A stretch of 43,880 nucleotides of DNA, from positions 1 through 43,880 of the forward strand of contig NZ_ATZJ01000035.1 in assembly GCF_000428145.1 (NCBI RefSeq), given 5' to 3'. Position 1 is the stretch's first letter. Each line of letters begins with the position of its first letter. This stretch comes from Chitinilyticum litopenaei DSM 21440. Lineage in GTDB: Bacteria; Pseudomonadota; Gammaproteobacteria; Burkholderiales; Chitinibacteraceae. Below the pieces are notes generated by a model. That model worked only from the letters and a program-made list of their open reading frames with translations, made no database searches and was not told where the DNA came from. Shown one piece after another: positions 24,359-32,873 of the stretch. The position numbers and the translations under genes were made by a program.

Positions 24359-25375
24359 ATGATAATCGTGATGCAGTATCACGCCAGTGATGCCCAGATC
24401 AGCAATGTGATTGGCCACATTCGCGAAGCGGGCCTGAAGGAACATGTTTCGCGTGGCGCCGAGCTGGTGATCATCGGCGCCATCGGCGACGAGGACAAGC
24501 TTGATCCGGCCCGCTTTGAGGTCCTGCCCGGTGTCGAGCGCGTTACGCGCGTGGCCAAGCAGTACAAGATCGTATCCCGTGTCACGCATCCGGCCGGCTC
24601 GGTGATCAGGGTGCGCGGCATTCCCATCGGTGGCGAACAGATCCAGGTGATTGGCGGCCCGTGTTCGGTGGAAACGCCGGAGCAGATGGCACTGGCTGCT
24701 CAGGGTGTGGTGGATGCCGGTTGCCGCATGATGCGCGGCGGCGCCTTCAAGCCGCGCACCAGCCCGTATGCCTTCCAGGGCTTGGGCGTACAGGGGCTGG
24801 AATACCTGAAGGAAGCCGCTGGTCGCCACAATCTGCCCATCGTCACCGAGCTGATGGACGTGCGCATGCTCGATACCTTCATGGAGTATGACGTCGACGT
24901 CATCCAGATCGGCGCACGCAATATGCAGAATTTCGACCTGCTGAAAGAAGTGGGGCGCGTGAACAAGCCGGTGATCCTCAAGCGTGGCCTGTCGGCCACC
25001 ATCAGCGAATGGCTGATGGCCGCCGAGTACATCGCCGCCGGCGGCAACCATCACATCATTTTCTGCGAGCGCGGCATCCGTACCTTTGAAACGGCCTACC
25101 GCAATGTGCTCGATGTGACCGCGATTCCGGTGCTGAAACGGGAAACACACCTGCCGGTGATCGTTGACCCCAGCCATGCCGGCGGCAAGGCCTGGATGGT
25201 GCCGGCACTGGCGCAGGCGGCGGTGGCCGCTGGCGCAGATGGCCTGCTGATCGAGATGCATCCGAATCCGTGCGAAGCCTGGTGCGATGCCGATCAGGCG
25301 CTTGCGCCCGGCGAGCTCGCACAGCTGATGAAAACCCTGGCAGCCATTGCCGGTGCCGTGGGGCGCAGCCTGTAA
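24359..25375 (+). CDS. aroF: 3-deoxy-7-phosphoheptulonate synthase, type I-beta
   Basis: This 338-residue DAHP synthase condenses phosphoenolpyruvate with erythrose 4-phosphate, the entry to the shikimate pathway. The first 70 or so residues resemble the ferredoxin-like regulatory domain of the Bacillus/Thermotoga I-beta class. The barrel carries GGPCSVET, FKPRTSPYAFQGLG and VDPSHAGGK. ATG 24359 is chosen because GAGG lies 7 bases upstream; GTG 24353 and ATG 24371 are alternatives. It is followed after 2 bases by tyrA, which suggests the enzyme feeds, and may be controlled by, the tyrosine branch. Confidence 0.92.
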   Translation: MIIVMQYHASDAQISNVIGHIREAGLKEHVSRGAELVIIGAIGDEDKLDPARFEVLPGVERVTRVAKQYKIVSRVTHPAGSVIRVRGIPIGGEQIQVIGGPCSVETPEQMALAAQGVVDAGCRMMRGGAFKPRTSPYAFQGLGVQGLEYLKEAAGRHNLPIVTELMDVRMLDTFMEYDVDVIQIGARNMQNFDLLKEVGRVNKPVILKRGLSATISEWLMAAEYIAAGGNHHIIFCERGIRTFETAYRNVLDVTAIPVLKRETHLPVIVDPSHAGGKAWMVPALAQAAVAAGADGLLIEMHPNPCEAWCDADQALAPGELAQLMKTLAAIAGAVGRSL

Positions 25376-25377
25376 TC

Positions 25378-26262
25378 ATGGATGCTGCAATGAAACCTTT
25401 GAACAAGCTGGTGCTGCTGGGCGCCGGCCTGATTGGCGGCTCGTTCGCGCTGGCGCTCAAGCGCGCCCGACTGGTCAGGGAAGTGGTCGGCGTCGGCCGC
25501 AGCCTCGCCAATCTGGAACGCGCCATCGAGCTGAAAGTCATCGACGTCGCCACTCAGGATGCCGCCGCAGCCGTGGTCGGCGCGGATCTGGTGATGCTGG
25601 GTACGCCGGTGGGGCAGATGGGGGCACTGATGGAAAAAATTGCCCCGCACCTGGACAGCGCTTGCATCGTCACCGATGGCGGCTCGACCAAGCAGGACGT
25701 GGTGGCGCTCTATCGTCACCACCTGCCGCGACAACTGGCGCACTGCGTGCCAGCCCACCCGATTGCCGGTTCCGACCTCAGTGGTGCGGCCGCCGCCCAG
25801 TATGGACTGTATGAAGGCAGACGCATTGTCATCACGCCCTTGCCGGAGAATGCGCCCGAGAGTATCGCGCGCGTTCGGGCGCTCTGGGAGGCGTGTGGCG
25901 GGATCGTGCACGAGATGGACGCCGCCGAGCATGACGGCGTCTTTGCCTGCGTCAGCCATGTGCCGCATCTGCTGGCCTTTGCCTACATGAATGCCGTGCT
26001 TGATCGCCGCAATGCCGCACGTTGCCTGGATTTCGCCGCCAGCGGCTTTCGCGACTTCACCCGCATCGCCGGCTCGCATCCGGAAATGTGGCGCGACATC
26101 ACCCTGGCCAATCGCGAGGCCATCCTGGCCGATCTGCACACCAACCGCGTCCAGCTGGAACGGCTGATCGCGCTGGTCGAAACCGCCGAGCCGGCAGCGT
26201 TGACGTCCTACATCGAACGGGCCAGCAAGGCGCGCAGCAAATGGGGCAAGTCGGGGGGGTGA
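25378..26262 (+). CDS. tyrA: Prephenate/arogenate dehydrogenase
   Basis: This protein of about 294 residues oxidatively decarboxylates prephenate towards tyrosine using NAD(P). The N-terminal Rossmann motif is LLGAGLIGGSFAL. The catalytic histidine region is CVPAHPIAGSDLSG, and FACVSHVPHLLAFAYMN is another family segment. There is no fused chorismate mutase and no C-terminal ACT domain. ATG 25378 is 2 bases after the aroF stop; ATG 25390 is an alternative start. aroA, which usually follows in related genomes, is not here. Confidence 0.93.
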   Translation: MDAAMKPLNKLVLLGAGLIGGSFALALKRARLVREVVGVGRSLANLERAIELKVIDVATQDAAAAVVGADLVMLGTPVGQMGALMEKIAPHLDSACIVTDGGSTKQDVVALYRHHLPRQLAHCVPAHPIAGSDLSGAAAAQYGLYEGRRIVITPLPENAPESIARVRALWEACGGIVHEMDAAEHDGVFACVSHVPHLLAFAYMNAVLDRRNAARCLDFAASGFRDFTRIAGSHPEMWRDITLANREAILADLHTNRVQLERLIALVETAEPAALTSYIERASKARSKWGKSGG

Positions 26263-26301
26263 AGAGAACATCCCTGCGTCTGTTTGTGATTGATGCAATG
26301 G

Positions 26302-26348
26302 GGTATATCAGTAAAGCCTATTTGCAGAAAGGGCTTTGGCCGTATACC
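26302..26348. other. Two-tier inverted repeat downstream of tyrA
   Basis: GGTATA (26302-26307) pairs with TATACC (26343-26348), and AAAGCC (26313-26318) with GGCTTT (26332-26337). The two stems are separated by symmetric 5-base internal loops and capped by a 13-base loop. It lies 39 bases after the tyrA stop in a 285-base gap otherwise without a gene. No U tract follows. It may be a weak terminator or a structured 3' end. Confidence 0.45.
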
Positions 26349-26547
26349 TCCATTTTTGCTGTCCCATGGCTTTGCTTCCATATCGCCTGGGCCGCCGGGC
26401 TGGCACCCGGAGAGTGAGGAAGCGGCAGTGATATGCAGCAAGGCCGCGCATTGTTATCCGCTCTTGCCATAATGGCTTGCAGGTATATCCGGGCCGCATT
26501 TCCTCGGCCAGACTCTGCTTATTTACCCACCAGCAGGAGTAGTCCAG

Positions 26548-27537
26548 ATGGTCTATCAGGCAGCTGCAAACCGTTATGAATCGATGCCTTACCGTCGCTG
26601 CGGCCGCAGCGGTCTGATGTTGCCGGCGATTTCGCTGGGGCTGTGGCACAACTTCGGCGAAAACCGGCCCTTCGACAACAGCCGGGCGATGGTCCTGCAT
26701 GCCTTCGATCATGGCGTCACGCATTTCGATCTGGCCAACAACTACGGTCCCAAACCCGGAGCGGCCGAGGAAACCTTCGGGCGCGTGCTGGCGCAGGACC
26801 TGCGCGCGTATCGCGACGAATTGATCATCTCGACCAAGGCCGGCTGGCGCATGTGGGACGGACCCTATGGCGAGTGGGGTAGCCGCAAGTATCTGATGGC
26901 CAGCCTCGACCAGAGCCTCAAGCGCATGGGGCTGGATTACGTTGACATCTACTACTCGCATCGCCCCGATCCGGATACGCCACTGGAAGAAACCATGGGA
27001 GCGCTCGATGCCATCGTGCGCCAGGGCAAGGCACTGTATGTCGGCATCTCGTCCTATTCCGCCGAACAGACTGCAGAAGCGGCGCGCATCCTGAAAGCAT
27101 TGGGCACGCCGTGCCTGATCCACCAGCCGAGTTTCTCGATGTTCGATCGCTGGATCGAGGGTGGCCTGACGGCCGTGCTGAAAGAGCAGGGCATCGGTTC
27201 GATCGCCTTCTGCCCGCTGGCGCAGGGCCTGTTGACCAGCCGCTACCTCAATGGCGTGCCGGCAGATTCGCGCGCGGGATCGGAAGACAACCCCTTCCTG
27301 ACACCGGAAAAGGTCGACGCGCGCATTGCCCAGATCAGGGCGCTGAATGCCATTGCCGAGGCGCGCGGCCAGACGCTGGCGCAGATGGCGCTGGCCTGGG
27401 CGCTGCAGACGGTGACCTCGGTGATCATCGGCGCCAGCCGGGTGTCGCAAATCGAAGAAAATCTCGGTGCCGTGCGCAAGCTGGATTTCACGAACGATGA
27501 GCTGGTGCGCATTGAAGAAATACTGGCAAGTGTATAG
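26548..27537 (+). CDS. mgrA: Aldo/keto reductase, YghZ/L-glyceraldehyde 3-phosphate reductase type
   Basis: This 329-residue NADPH-dependent reductase has the AKR tetrad visible as Asp and Tyr in FDLANNYGP, Lys in IISTKAG, and His in YYSHRPDPD. The NNYGPKPGAAEETFGR segment and the C-terminal cofactor site (SVIIGASRVSQIEEN) match the AKR14/YghZ group, which reduces L-glyceraldehyde 3-phosphate and methylglyoxal. AGGAG lies before the ATG. It sits between tyrA and cmk, where aroA is normally found, and has its own 285-base upstream gap. The physiological substrate is inferred. Confidence 0.85.
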   Translation: MVYQAAANRYESMPYRRCGRSGLMLPAISLGLWHNFGENRPFDNSRAMVLHAFDHGVTHFDLANNYGPKPGAAEETFGRVLAQDLRAYRDELIISTKAGWRMWDGPYGEWGSRKYLMASLDQSLKRMGLDYVDIYYSHRPDPDTPLEETMGALDAIVRQGKALYVGISSYSAEQTAEAARILKALGTPCLIHQPSFSMFDRWIEGGLTAVLKEQGIGSIAFCPLAQGLLTSRYLNGVPADSRAGSEDNPFLTPEKVDARIAQIRALNAIAEARGQTLAQMALAWALQTVTSVIIGASRVSQIEENLGAVRKLDFTNDELVRIEEILASV

Positions 27538-27578
27538 GCTTGCATCCTTTCACTTGATTAGCTTGCAGGTATATACCC

Positions 27579-28247
27579 ATGGTTGTTTCCGTCATCGCCA
27601 TTGATGGCCCGTCGGCTTCCGGCAAGGGTACGGTTGCGCAGCGTGTCGCTGCCGTACTCGGTTTTCATTACCTTGATTCTGGCGCCCTCTATCGCCTGAC
27701 CGCCCTCGCTGCCGAGCAGGCCGGCGTGGACTGGGCTGACGAAGCCGGCGTGGCGGCAGTGGCCGAAGGGCTTGCTGTCGTGTTTGCCGGCGAGCGTGTC
27801 ACCCTGGGGGGCGAGGACGTCAGCCTTGCGATCCGCAGCGAACACATCGGCGTTGGCGCCTCGAAGGTGGCAGCCCTGCCGGCGGTGCGCACCGCCTTGC
27901 TGCAGCGCCAGCGCGATTTCGCGCGGGCGCCCGGACTGGTTGGCGATGGCCGCGACATGGGCGAGGTGATCTTTCCGCACGCGCAACTGAAGGTCTTTCT
28001 GACCGCAACGGCTGAGGCGCGCGCCGAGCGGCGCTACAAGCAGCTGACGGGGCGCGGTGAAGCCGCCGATCTTGCGGCCATTGCCGCTGATCTGGCCGCA
28101 CGCGACGAGCGTGACCGCAACCGCCCCGTGGCGCCGCTGCGCCAGCTGCCGGATGCCCGGCTGCTGGATACCACGGCGATGGGTATCGAGGAAGCCGTCG
28201 CGACCGTGCTGGGCTGGTGGCGGGAGAAAACCACACTAAACACTTGA
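27579..28247 (+). CDS. cmk: Cytidylate kinase
   Basis: This 222-residue kinase phosphorylates CMP and dCMP. The P-loop is IDGPSASGKGT at residues 8-18. DSGALYRLTAL and GDGRDMGEVIFPHAQLKVFLTA form the CMP site and core. RDERDRNRPVAPL is the lid. The stop codon lies inside the -35 element of the rpsA promoter. cmk-rpsA-ihfB order is conserved across proteobacteria. Confidence 0.97.
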   Translation: MVVSVIAIDGPSASGKGTVAQRVAAVLGFHYLDSGALYRLTALAAEQAGVDWADEAGVAAVAEGLAVVFAGERVTLGGEDVSLAIRSEHIGVGASKVAALPAVRTALLQRQRDFARAPGLVGDGRDMGEVIFPHAQLKVFLTATAEARAERRYKQLTGRGEAADLAAIAADLAARDERDRNRPVAPLRQLPDARLLDTTAMGIEEAVATVLGWWREKTTLNT

Positions 28248-28272
28248 TCGATAAAAGGGATTTCTTTAAAAT
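28244..28272 (+). promoter_or_regulatory. Sigma-70 promoter of rpsA
   Basis: TTGATC (28244-28249) and TAAAAT (28267-28272) are 17 bases apart. The -35 overlaps the cmk stop codon. The start point would fall near 28279, giving a leader of about 140 bases. The match and spacing are close to consensus. Confidence 0.8.
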
Positions 28273-28277
28273 ATCGC

Positions 28278-28421
28278 CTTCGCTGCGGACTGGGTCTGCC
28301 AGCGAAGCAGCCCCGCAAGGGGTGTTTGCCGGCCGGATGCGCAATGCTTCCCGGCCTTTTGTTCAACTTACCCCGCTCGCAGGCGAGTTGGCCTGACGGG
28401 CAAATTGGATCCTATCCCAAT
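28278..28421 (+). promoter_or_regulatory. Structured rpsA leader with GGA motifs and no Shine-Dalgarno
   Basis: Four hairpins can be drawn. The first is 28278-28285 with 28300-28307, and GGA (28287-28289) lies in its loop. The second is CCCC-GCAA-GGGG at 28311-28322. The third is GGCCGG (28331-28336) with CCGGCC (28351-28356), with GGA at its loop edge (28335-28337). The fourth is CTCG-CAGG-CGAG at 28376-28387. A further GGA is in TTGGATCC (28406-28413). No purine-rich site precedes the ATG at 28422. In E. coli the rpsA initiation region also lacks a Shine-Dalgarno and uses GGA-bearing hairpins for S1 autoregulation, so the same is inferred here. Confidence 0.6.
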
Positions 28422-30116
28422 ATGACTACTGCTACTTTGTCCGGCATGGACAGTTTTGCCGCCCTGTTTGAAGAAAGCCTCAAGAGCCAGGAAATGCGCT
28501 CCGGTGAAGTGATCACCGCCGAGGTGGTTGGCATCGACAACAACTGGGTGACTGTCAACGCCGGTCTGAAGTCCGAGTCCCTGATTGCCCTCGAAGAATT
28601 CAAGAACGACAACGGCGACGTTGACGTCAAGATCGGCGATTTCGTGACCGTTGCCATCGACAGCCTGGAAAACGGCTATGGCGAAACCAAGCTCTCCCGC
28701 GAAAAGGCCAAGCGTCTGGCTTCCTGGATCGAGCTGGAAGATGCCCTGGAAAAGGGCGCCATCATGTCCGGCGTGATCTCGGGCAAGGTGAAGGGCGGTC
28801 TGACCGTCATGGTCAACGGCCTGCGCGCTTTCCTGCCGGGTTCGCTGGTCGACACCCGTCCGATCAAGGACACCACCCCGTTCGAAGGCAAGCAAGTCGA
28901 GTTCAAGGTTATCAAGCTCGATCGCAAGCGCAACAACGTGGTTGTTTCCCGTCGTGCCGTACTGGAAGAGTCCCTGGGCGAAGAGCGTCAGAAGCTGCTC
29001 GAAACCCTGAAGGAAGGCGCGATCATCAAGGGTATCGTCAAGAACATCACCGACTACGGTGCGTTCGTTGATCTGGGCGGTATCGATGGCCTGCTGCACA
29101 TCACCGATCTGGCATGGCGCCGTGTCAAGCACCCGAGCGAAGTTCTGGCCGTGGGTGATGAAGTTGAAGCCAAGGTTCTGAAGTTCGATCAAGAGAAGAA
29201 CCGCGTATCGCTGGGTCTGAAGCAACTGGGCGAAGATCCGTGGGTGGGCCTGTCCCGTCGCTATCCGCAAGGCACCCGCCTGTTCGGCAAGGTGACCAAC
29301 CTGACCGACTACGGTGCGTTCGTGGAAATCGAACAGGGCATCGAAGGCCTGGTGCACGTGTCCGAAATGGACTGGACCAACAAGAACGTTCACCCGTCCA
29401 AGGTTGTTCAGCTGGGCGACGAAGTCGAAGTGATGATCCTCGACATCGACGAAGAAAAGCGTCGTATCAGCCTGGGCATGAAGCAATGCCTGGCCAACCC
29501 GTGGGAAGAGTTCAGCCAGAACTTCAAGAAGGGCGACAAGCTGCAGGGCGCGATCAAGTCCATCACCGATTTCGGCGTGTTCGTGGGTCTGCCGGGCGGC
29601 ATCGATGGCCTGGTTCACCTGTCCGACCTGTCCTGGCACGTTGCCGGCGAAGAAGCTGTTCGCAACTACAAGAAGGGCGACGAAGTCGAAGCCGTGGTTC
29701 TGTCCATCGACATGGAAAAGGAACGCATCAGCCTCGGCATCAAGCAACTGGAAGGTGATCCGTTCAACAACTACGTTGCTTCCAGCGACAAGGGCACCAT
29801 CGTGCGCGGCACCGTGAAGTCCCTGGATGCCAAGGGCGCTGTTGTTGGTCTGGCTGACGACGTTGAAGGCTATCTGCGCGCCACCGAAGTGTCGCGTGAC
29901 CGCGTTGAAGACATCCGCACCGTCCTGAAGGAAGGTGATGAAGTTGAAGCCATGATCATCAACGTTGATCGCAAGAACCGTTCGATCAACCTGTCGATCA
30001 AGGCCAAGGACGCCGGTGAAGAGAAGGCTGCCATCAGCCAGCTCTCCAACGATGCTTCCGCTGGCACCACCAACCTTGGCGCCCTGCTGAAGGCCAAGAT
30101 GTCCGGTCAGGAATAA
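28422..30116 (+). CDS. rpsA: 30S ribosomal protein S1
   Basis: This 564-residue protein binds mRNA on the 30S subunit and unfolds structured initiation regions. Six S1 (OB-fold) repeats of about 70-87 residues are visible. Recurrent segments include TDYGAFVDLGGIDGLLHITD, TDYGAFVEIEQGIEGLVHVS and TDFGVFVGLPGGIDGLVHLS. Repeats 3 and 4 share an identical 20-base stretch at 29049-29068 and 29304-29323. The start MTTATLSGMDSFAALFEESL fits the family. Codon use is strongly biased to the C/G-ending set, as expected for a highly expressed gene. Confidence 0.98.
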   Translation: MTTATLSGMDSFAALFEESLKSQEMRSGEVITAEVVGIDNNWVTVNAGLKSESLIALEEFKNDNGDVDVKIGDFVTVAIDSLENGYGETKLSREKAKRLASWIELEDALEKGAIMSGVISGKVKGGLTVMVNGLRAFLPGSLVDTRPIKDTTPFEGKQVEFKVIKLDRKRNNVVVSRRAVLEESLGEERQKLLETLKEGAIIKGIVKNITDYGAFVDLGGIDGLLHITDLAWRRVKHPSEVLAVGDEVEAKVLKFDQEKNRVSLGLKQLGEDPWVGLSRRYPQGTRLFGKVTNLTDYGAFVEIEQGIEGLVHVSEMDWTNKNVHPSKVVQLGDEVEVMILDIDEEKRRISLGMKQCLANPWEEFSQNFKKGDKLQGAIKSITDFGVFVGLPGGIDGLVHLSDLSWHVAGEEAVRNYKKGDEVEAVVLSIDMEKERISLGIKQLEGDPFNNYVASSDKGTIVRGTVKSLDAKGAVVGLADDVEGYLRATEVSRDRVEDIRTVLKEGDEVEAMIINVDRKNRSINLSIKAKDAGEEKAAISQLSNDASAGTTNLGALLKAKMSGQE

Positions 30117-30132
30117 GTCCGGAGTGGTAAGC

Positions 30133-30417
30133 ATGACCAAATCCGAACTCATCGCAAAGCTCACCGCCCGCTATCCGCAGCTGGTGGCGAAGGATGCAGA
30201 GTTGGCCGTCAAAACGATACTCGATGCCATGGCCAAGAGCCTGTCGCAAGGCCAGCGCATCGAAATTCGTGGCTTTGGCAGCTTCGATCTGAACTACCGG
30301 CCGCCCAGAATGGGGCGCAATCCGAAATCGGGAACCAAGGTAGCGGTGCCCGAGAAGTTTGTGCCGCATTTCAAGGCGGGCAAGGAGTTGCGTGAACGCG
30401 TTGACGTCAACGCGTAA
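30133..30417 (+). CDS. ihfB: Integration host factor subunit beta
   Basis: This 94-residue DNA-bending protein heterodimerises with IhfA. It begins MTKSELIAKLTARYPQL, and its arm region is RPPRMGRNPKSGTKVAVPEK, with the intercalating proline of NPKSG. The ATG at 30133 has GGAG 8 bases upstream. It follows rpsA by 16 bases, as in E. coli, and ends before a strong terminator. Confidence 0.96.
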   Translation: MTKSELIAKLTARYPQLVAKDAELAVKTILDAMAKSLSQGQRIEIRGFGSFDLNYRPPRMGRNPKSGTKVAVPEKFVPHFKAGKELRERVDVNA

Positions 30418-30433
30418 GCCCGACTTCTGACCG

Positions 30434-30469
30434 AAAAAGGCGACATTCGCAAGAATGTCGCCTTTTTTT
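30434..30469 (+). terminator. Rho-independent terminator of rpsA-ihfB
   Basis: GGCGACATTC (30439-30448), GCAA tetraloop, GAATGTCGCC (30453-30462), then T7. The stem is flanked by A5 on the left. It lies 17 bases after the ihfB stop and is a canonical intrinsic terminator. Confidence 0.95.
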
Positions 30470-30539
30470 ACAAGTGCGGGCAGGGCTGTGCGCCATGCTT
30501 TCCGCTACAATACGACAGTTTCTTATTGCGGAAAGCCCC

Positions 30540-30836
30540 ATGCGCTATCTCTTGTGGATCATCAAGCTGGCCCTGTTTGCCGTGTTGTTTGATTTCGCGA
30601 TGAAAAATGCCGCCCCCATCCGGATCCAGTTCTTTCTGGGTTATGCGCTGGAGGCACCACTGGCACTGGTCCTGCTGCTGACCGCCGTACTGGGTGTCGT
30701 GCTGGGGGTGCTGGCGGGTCTGGGCAAGACGGTGCGCCTGCGTCGCGAGCTGCTGGTATTGCGTCGCGAGCGAAAACGCGCAGATGCGGCAGGGCAGGAT
30801 GCCGAGCAATTGTTGCCGCCCCGCGAGGCCCTCTGA
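30540..30836 (+). CDS. lapA: LapA family membrane protein
   Basis: This 98-residue protein has two membrane spans (LLWIIKLALFAVLFDFAM and LALVLLLTAVLGVVLGVLAGL) and a basic cytoplasmic tail. NAAPIRIQFFLG is typical of the LapA/DUF1049 family. In E. coli LapA is encoded with LapB and associates with the FtsH/YejM control of LpxC. ATG 30540 is chosen so that the first span is N-terminal. A loose -10 (TACAAT, 30506-30511) precedes it. Confidence 0.88.
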   Translation: MRYLLWIIKLALFAVLFDFAMKNAAPIRIQFFLGYALEAPLALVLLLTAVLGVVLGVLAGLGKTVRLRRELLVLRRERKRADAAGQDAEQLLPPREAL

Positions 30837-30895
30837 ATCCCCGTACAGCCAGCCGCATGGCCTGGTTTTCCTGCACTTACTGAAATGACTTCCGA

Positions 30896-32068
30896 ATGAT
30901 TGAAATCCAGCTCTGGTGGCTGATCATCCTGCCCGTGTTTTTTGGCCTGGGCTGGCTTGCTGCCCGCATCGACATCAAGCACGTGCTCGCGGAAACCCGT
31001 TCGCTGCCGGCCCAGTATTTTCGCGGACTCAATCATCTGCTCAATGGCGAGACCAATCGTGCCGTCGAGGTCTATGTCGACATTGCCCGCCACCATGTCG
31101 AAACCAGCGAGCTGCAATTCACGCTGGGACACCTGTTCCGGCGGCGTGGCGAACTGGAGCGCGCCATCCGCATGCACCAGAAGCTGCTGGATCGCAAGGA
31201 TCTCAGCGATAACCAGCGCCAGCAGGCGCAGCTGGAGCTGGCCATCGATTTCATGAAGGCCGGCCTGTTTGACCGTGCCGAACACCTGCTGCACGAACTT
31301 GCCGACACCGATTTTTCCCGTCAGGCCAGGGTGGAGCTGCTCGGCATTTACCAGCAAGAGCATGAGTGGCAGAAAGCCATTGAGCTGGCCGGACATTTGC
31401 GCGATGACAGCCACAATTACCAGCATGAAATTGCCCACTTTCACTGTGAACTGGCTGCCCATGCCCTCCTGCACAAGCACCCCGAGCAGGCGCTGAGCGA
31501 GCTGCAAGCGGCCCTGCAGGCCAATCGCCAGTGCGCCCGCGCCCGGGTGATGTTTGGCGAGCTCGCCTTCAAGCAGGAAAAATTCGACGAGGCCATCGGT
31601 GAATGGCTGGCGATGGAGCGTCAGGATGTGCTCTATCTGGCACTGGTTGCCCGTCAGCTGCTGGCTGCCTATGACGCGCTTGGGCGCAACGAGGACGGTG
31701 AAGCTTACCTGATCGGCCTGCAGCAACAGCATCCCGACCTGGATGTGCTCGACATCCTGTATGAGCGCATCCTCGCGCGCAGTGGTCCGGAAGCTGCCAG
31801 TCGCTTCGTGCGCGAACGCTTGCGCGAGCATCCGACCATGCCGGGCTTGCGCAAGGTGCTGGAAGCCTATCTGCAACTTGCGCCTGACGACCAGAAGCCC
31901 GATCTGGAAATCATCGTGCGTCTGCTGCACGAAGAAACCCGCGAAAACGCGCTTTATTATTGCCGCTCCTGCGGTTTCAAGACCCGCCAGTACTTCTGGC
32001 ATTGCCCGGCCTGCAACGAGTGGGAAAGCTATCCCCCGGTGCGCGGCTTGCGGCGCATTACCCATTAG
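30896..32068 (+). CDS. lapB: Lipopolysaccharide assembly protein B (YciM)
   Basis: This 390-residue protein has an N-terminal membrane anchor (LWWLIILPVFFGLGWLAA, residues 6-23). A series of TPR repeats covers about residues 35-330. The C-terminal rubredoxin-like metal site is CRSC and CPAC (YYCRSCGFKTRQYFWHCPAC). In E. coli LapB directs FtsH to degrade LpxC, so it controls lipopolysaccharide synthesis. The lapA-lapB-pyrF order is conserved in gammaproteobacteria as well. It is followed by pyrF. Confidence 0.95.
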   Translation: MIEIQLWWLIILPVFFGLGWLAARIDIKHVLAETRSLPAQYFRGLNHLLNGETNRAVEVYVDIARHHVETSELQFTLGHLFRRRGELERAIRMHQKLLDRKDLSDNQRQQAQLELAIDFMKAGLFDRAEHLLHELADTDFSRQARVELLGIYQQEHEWQKAIELAGHLRDDSHNYQHEIAHFHCELAAHALLHKHPEQALSELQAALQANRQCARARVMFGELAFKQEKFDEAIGEWLAMERQDVLYLALVARQLLAAYDALGRNEDGEAYLIGLQQQHPDLDVLDILYERILARSGPEAASRFVRERLREHPTMPGLRKVLEAYLQLAPDDQKPDLEIIVRLLHEETRENALYYCRSCGFKTRQYFWHCPACNEWESYPPVRGLRRITH

Positions 32069-32148
32069 CAGGCCGCAGAAACAGCTGCGCCGCGTTTTTT
32101 CCCGGCGTAGCCGGAATGAACGCATCAGAAATAAACCAAGAGGTCATC

Positions 32149-32841
32149 ATGTCTGATCCCCGTGTCATCGTCGCGCTGGATTTCCCTGGCGCCACCCAGG
32201 CGCTCGCCTTTGCCGAGCGCGTCTCCCCGCAGCAATGCCGCCTCAAGGTGGGCAAGGAGCTGTTTACCAGTGCCGGGCCGGCACTGGTCGAGCAACTGGT
32301 CGCACGCGGCTTCGATGTCTTTCTTGATCTGAAATTTCACGATATTCCCAACACCACGGCGCAAGCCTGCCTGGCCGCCGCCAGACTGGGCGTCTGGATG
32401 GTCAATGTGCATGCCAGCGGCGGGCGCAAGATGCTGGAAACCACGCGCAATGCACTCGAAGCCTTGCCGCAGCGCCCCTTGCTGATCGCCGTCACCGTGC
32501 TGACCAGCATGGGTGAGGAGGAACTCGCCGAGCTGGGCTTGCCTGCCCCCGCCCAGCAGGTCGAGCGACTGGCCCAGCTCACGCACGATTGCGGGCTGGA
32601 TGGCGTGGTCTGCTCGGCGCAGGAGGCTGCGCGCCTGAAAACCCTGTGCGGTCAGGATTTCCGCCTGGTTACGCCCGGCATCCGCCCGCTGGATGCCGCC
32701 GCCAATGATCAGACCCGCATCATGACCCCCGAAGCTGCGGTGGCCGCCGGGGCTGACTATCTGGTGATTGGTCGCCCGATTACCCAGAGTCCGGATCCGC
32801 TGCTGACACTGCAGCGCATCAACGCCAGTATTGCCGCCTGA
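32149..32841 (+). CDS. pyrF: Orotidine-5'-phosphate decarboxylase
   Basis: This 230-residue TIM-barrel enzyme makes UMP from OMP. The signatures are VALDFPG, the catalytic DVFLDLKFHDIPNT (Asp-Lys-Asp tetrad), RLVTPGIRP and YLVIGRPITQS. The ATG at 32149 is supported by AAGAGG 5 bases upstream; a longer frame overlapping lapB is discounted. It belongs to the lapA-lapB-pyrF-rfaE1 run. Confidence 0.97.
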   Translation: MSDPRVIVALDFPGATQALAFAERVSPQQCRLKVGKELFTSAGPALVEQLVARGFDVFLDLKFHDIPNTTAQACLAAARLGVWMVNVHASGGRKMLETTRNALEALPQRPLLIAVTVLTSMGEEELAELGLPAPAQQVERLAQLTHDCGLDGVVCSAQEAARLKTLCGQDFRLVTPGIRPLDAAANDQTRIMTPEAAVAAGADYLVIGRPITQSPDPLLTLQRINASIAA

Positions 32842-32873
32842 GCGGTCATGACACTTATGCGAAGGGGTAGAAG

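Noticed and set aside
26475..27574. The 14-base sequence GCTTGCAGGTATAT occurs at 26475-26488 and 27561-27574, before the reductase and before cmk
   Set aside because: Several 14-base repeats are expected by chance in a window of this size, and no shared distance to the start codons or promoter pattern supports function.
29049..29323. Identical 20-base stretch repeated within rpsA
   Set aside because: It encodes the same conserved TDYGAFV strand in successive S1 domains, so it is explained by protein repeats and strong codon bias.
28368..30164. A 598-codon minus-strand frame opposite rpsA
   Set aside because: It arises from the codon bias of rpsA (GAA/AAG/GTT rich) and repeats along with the S1 domains.
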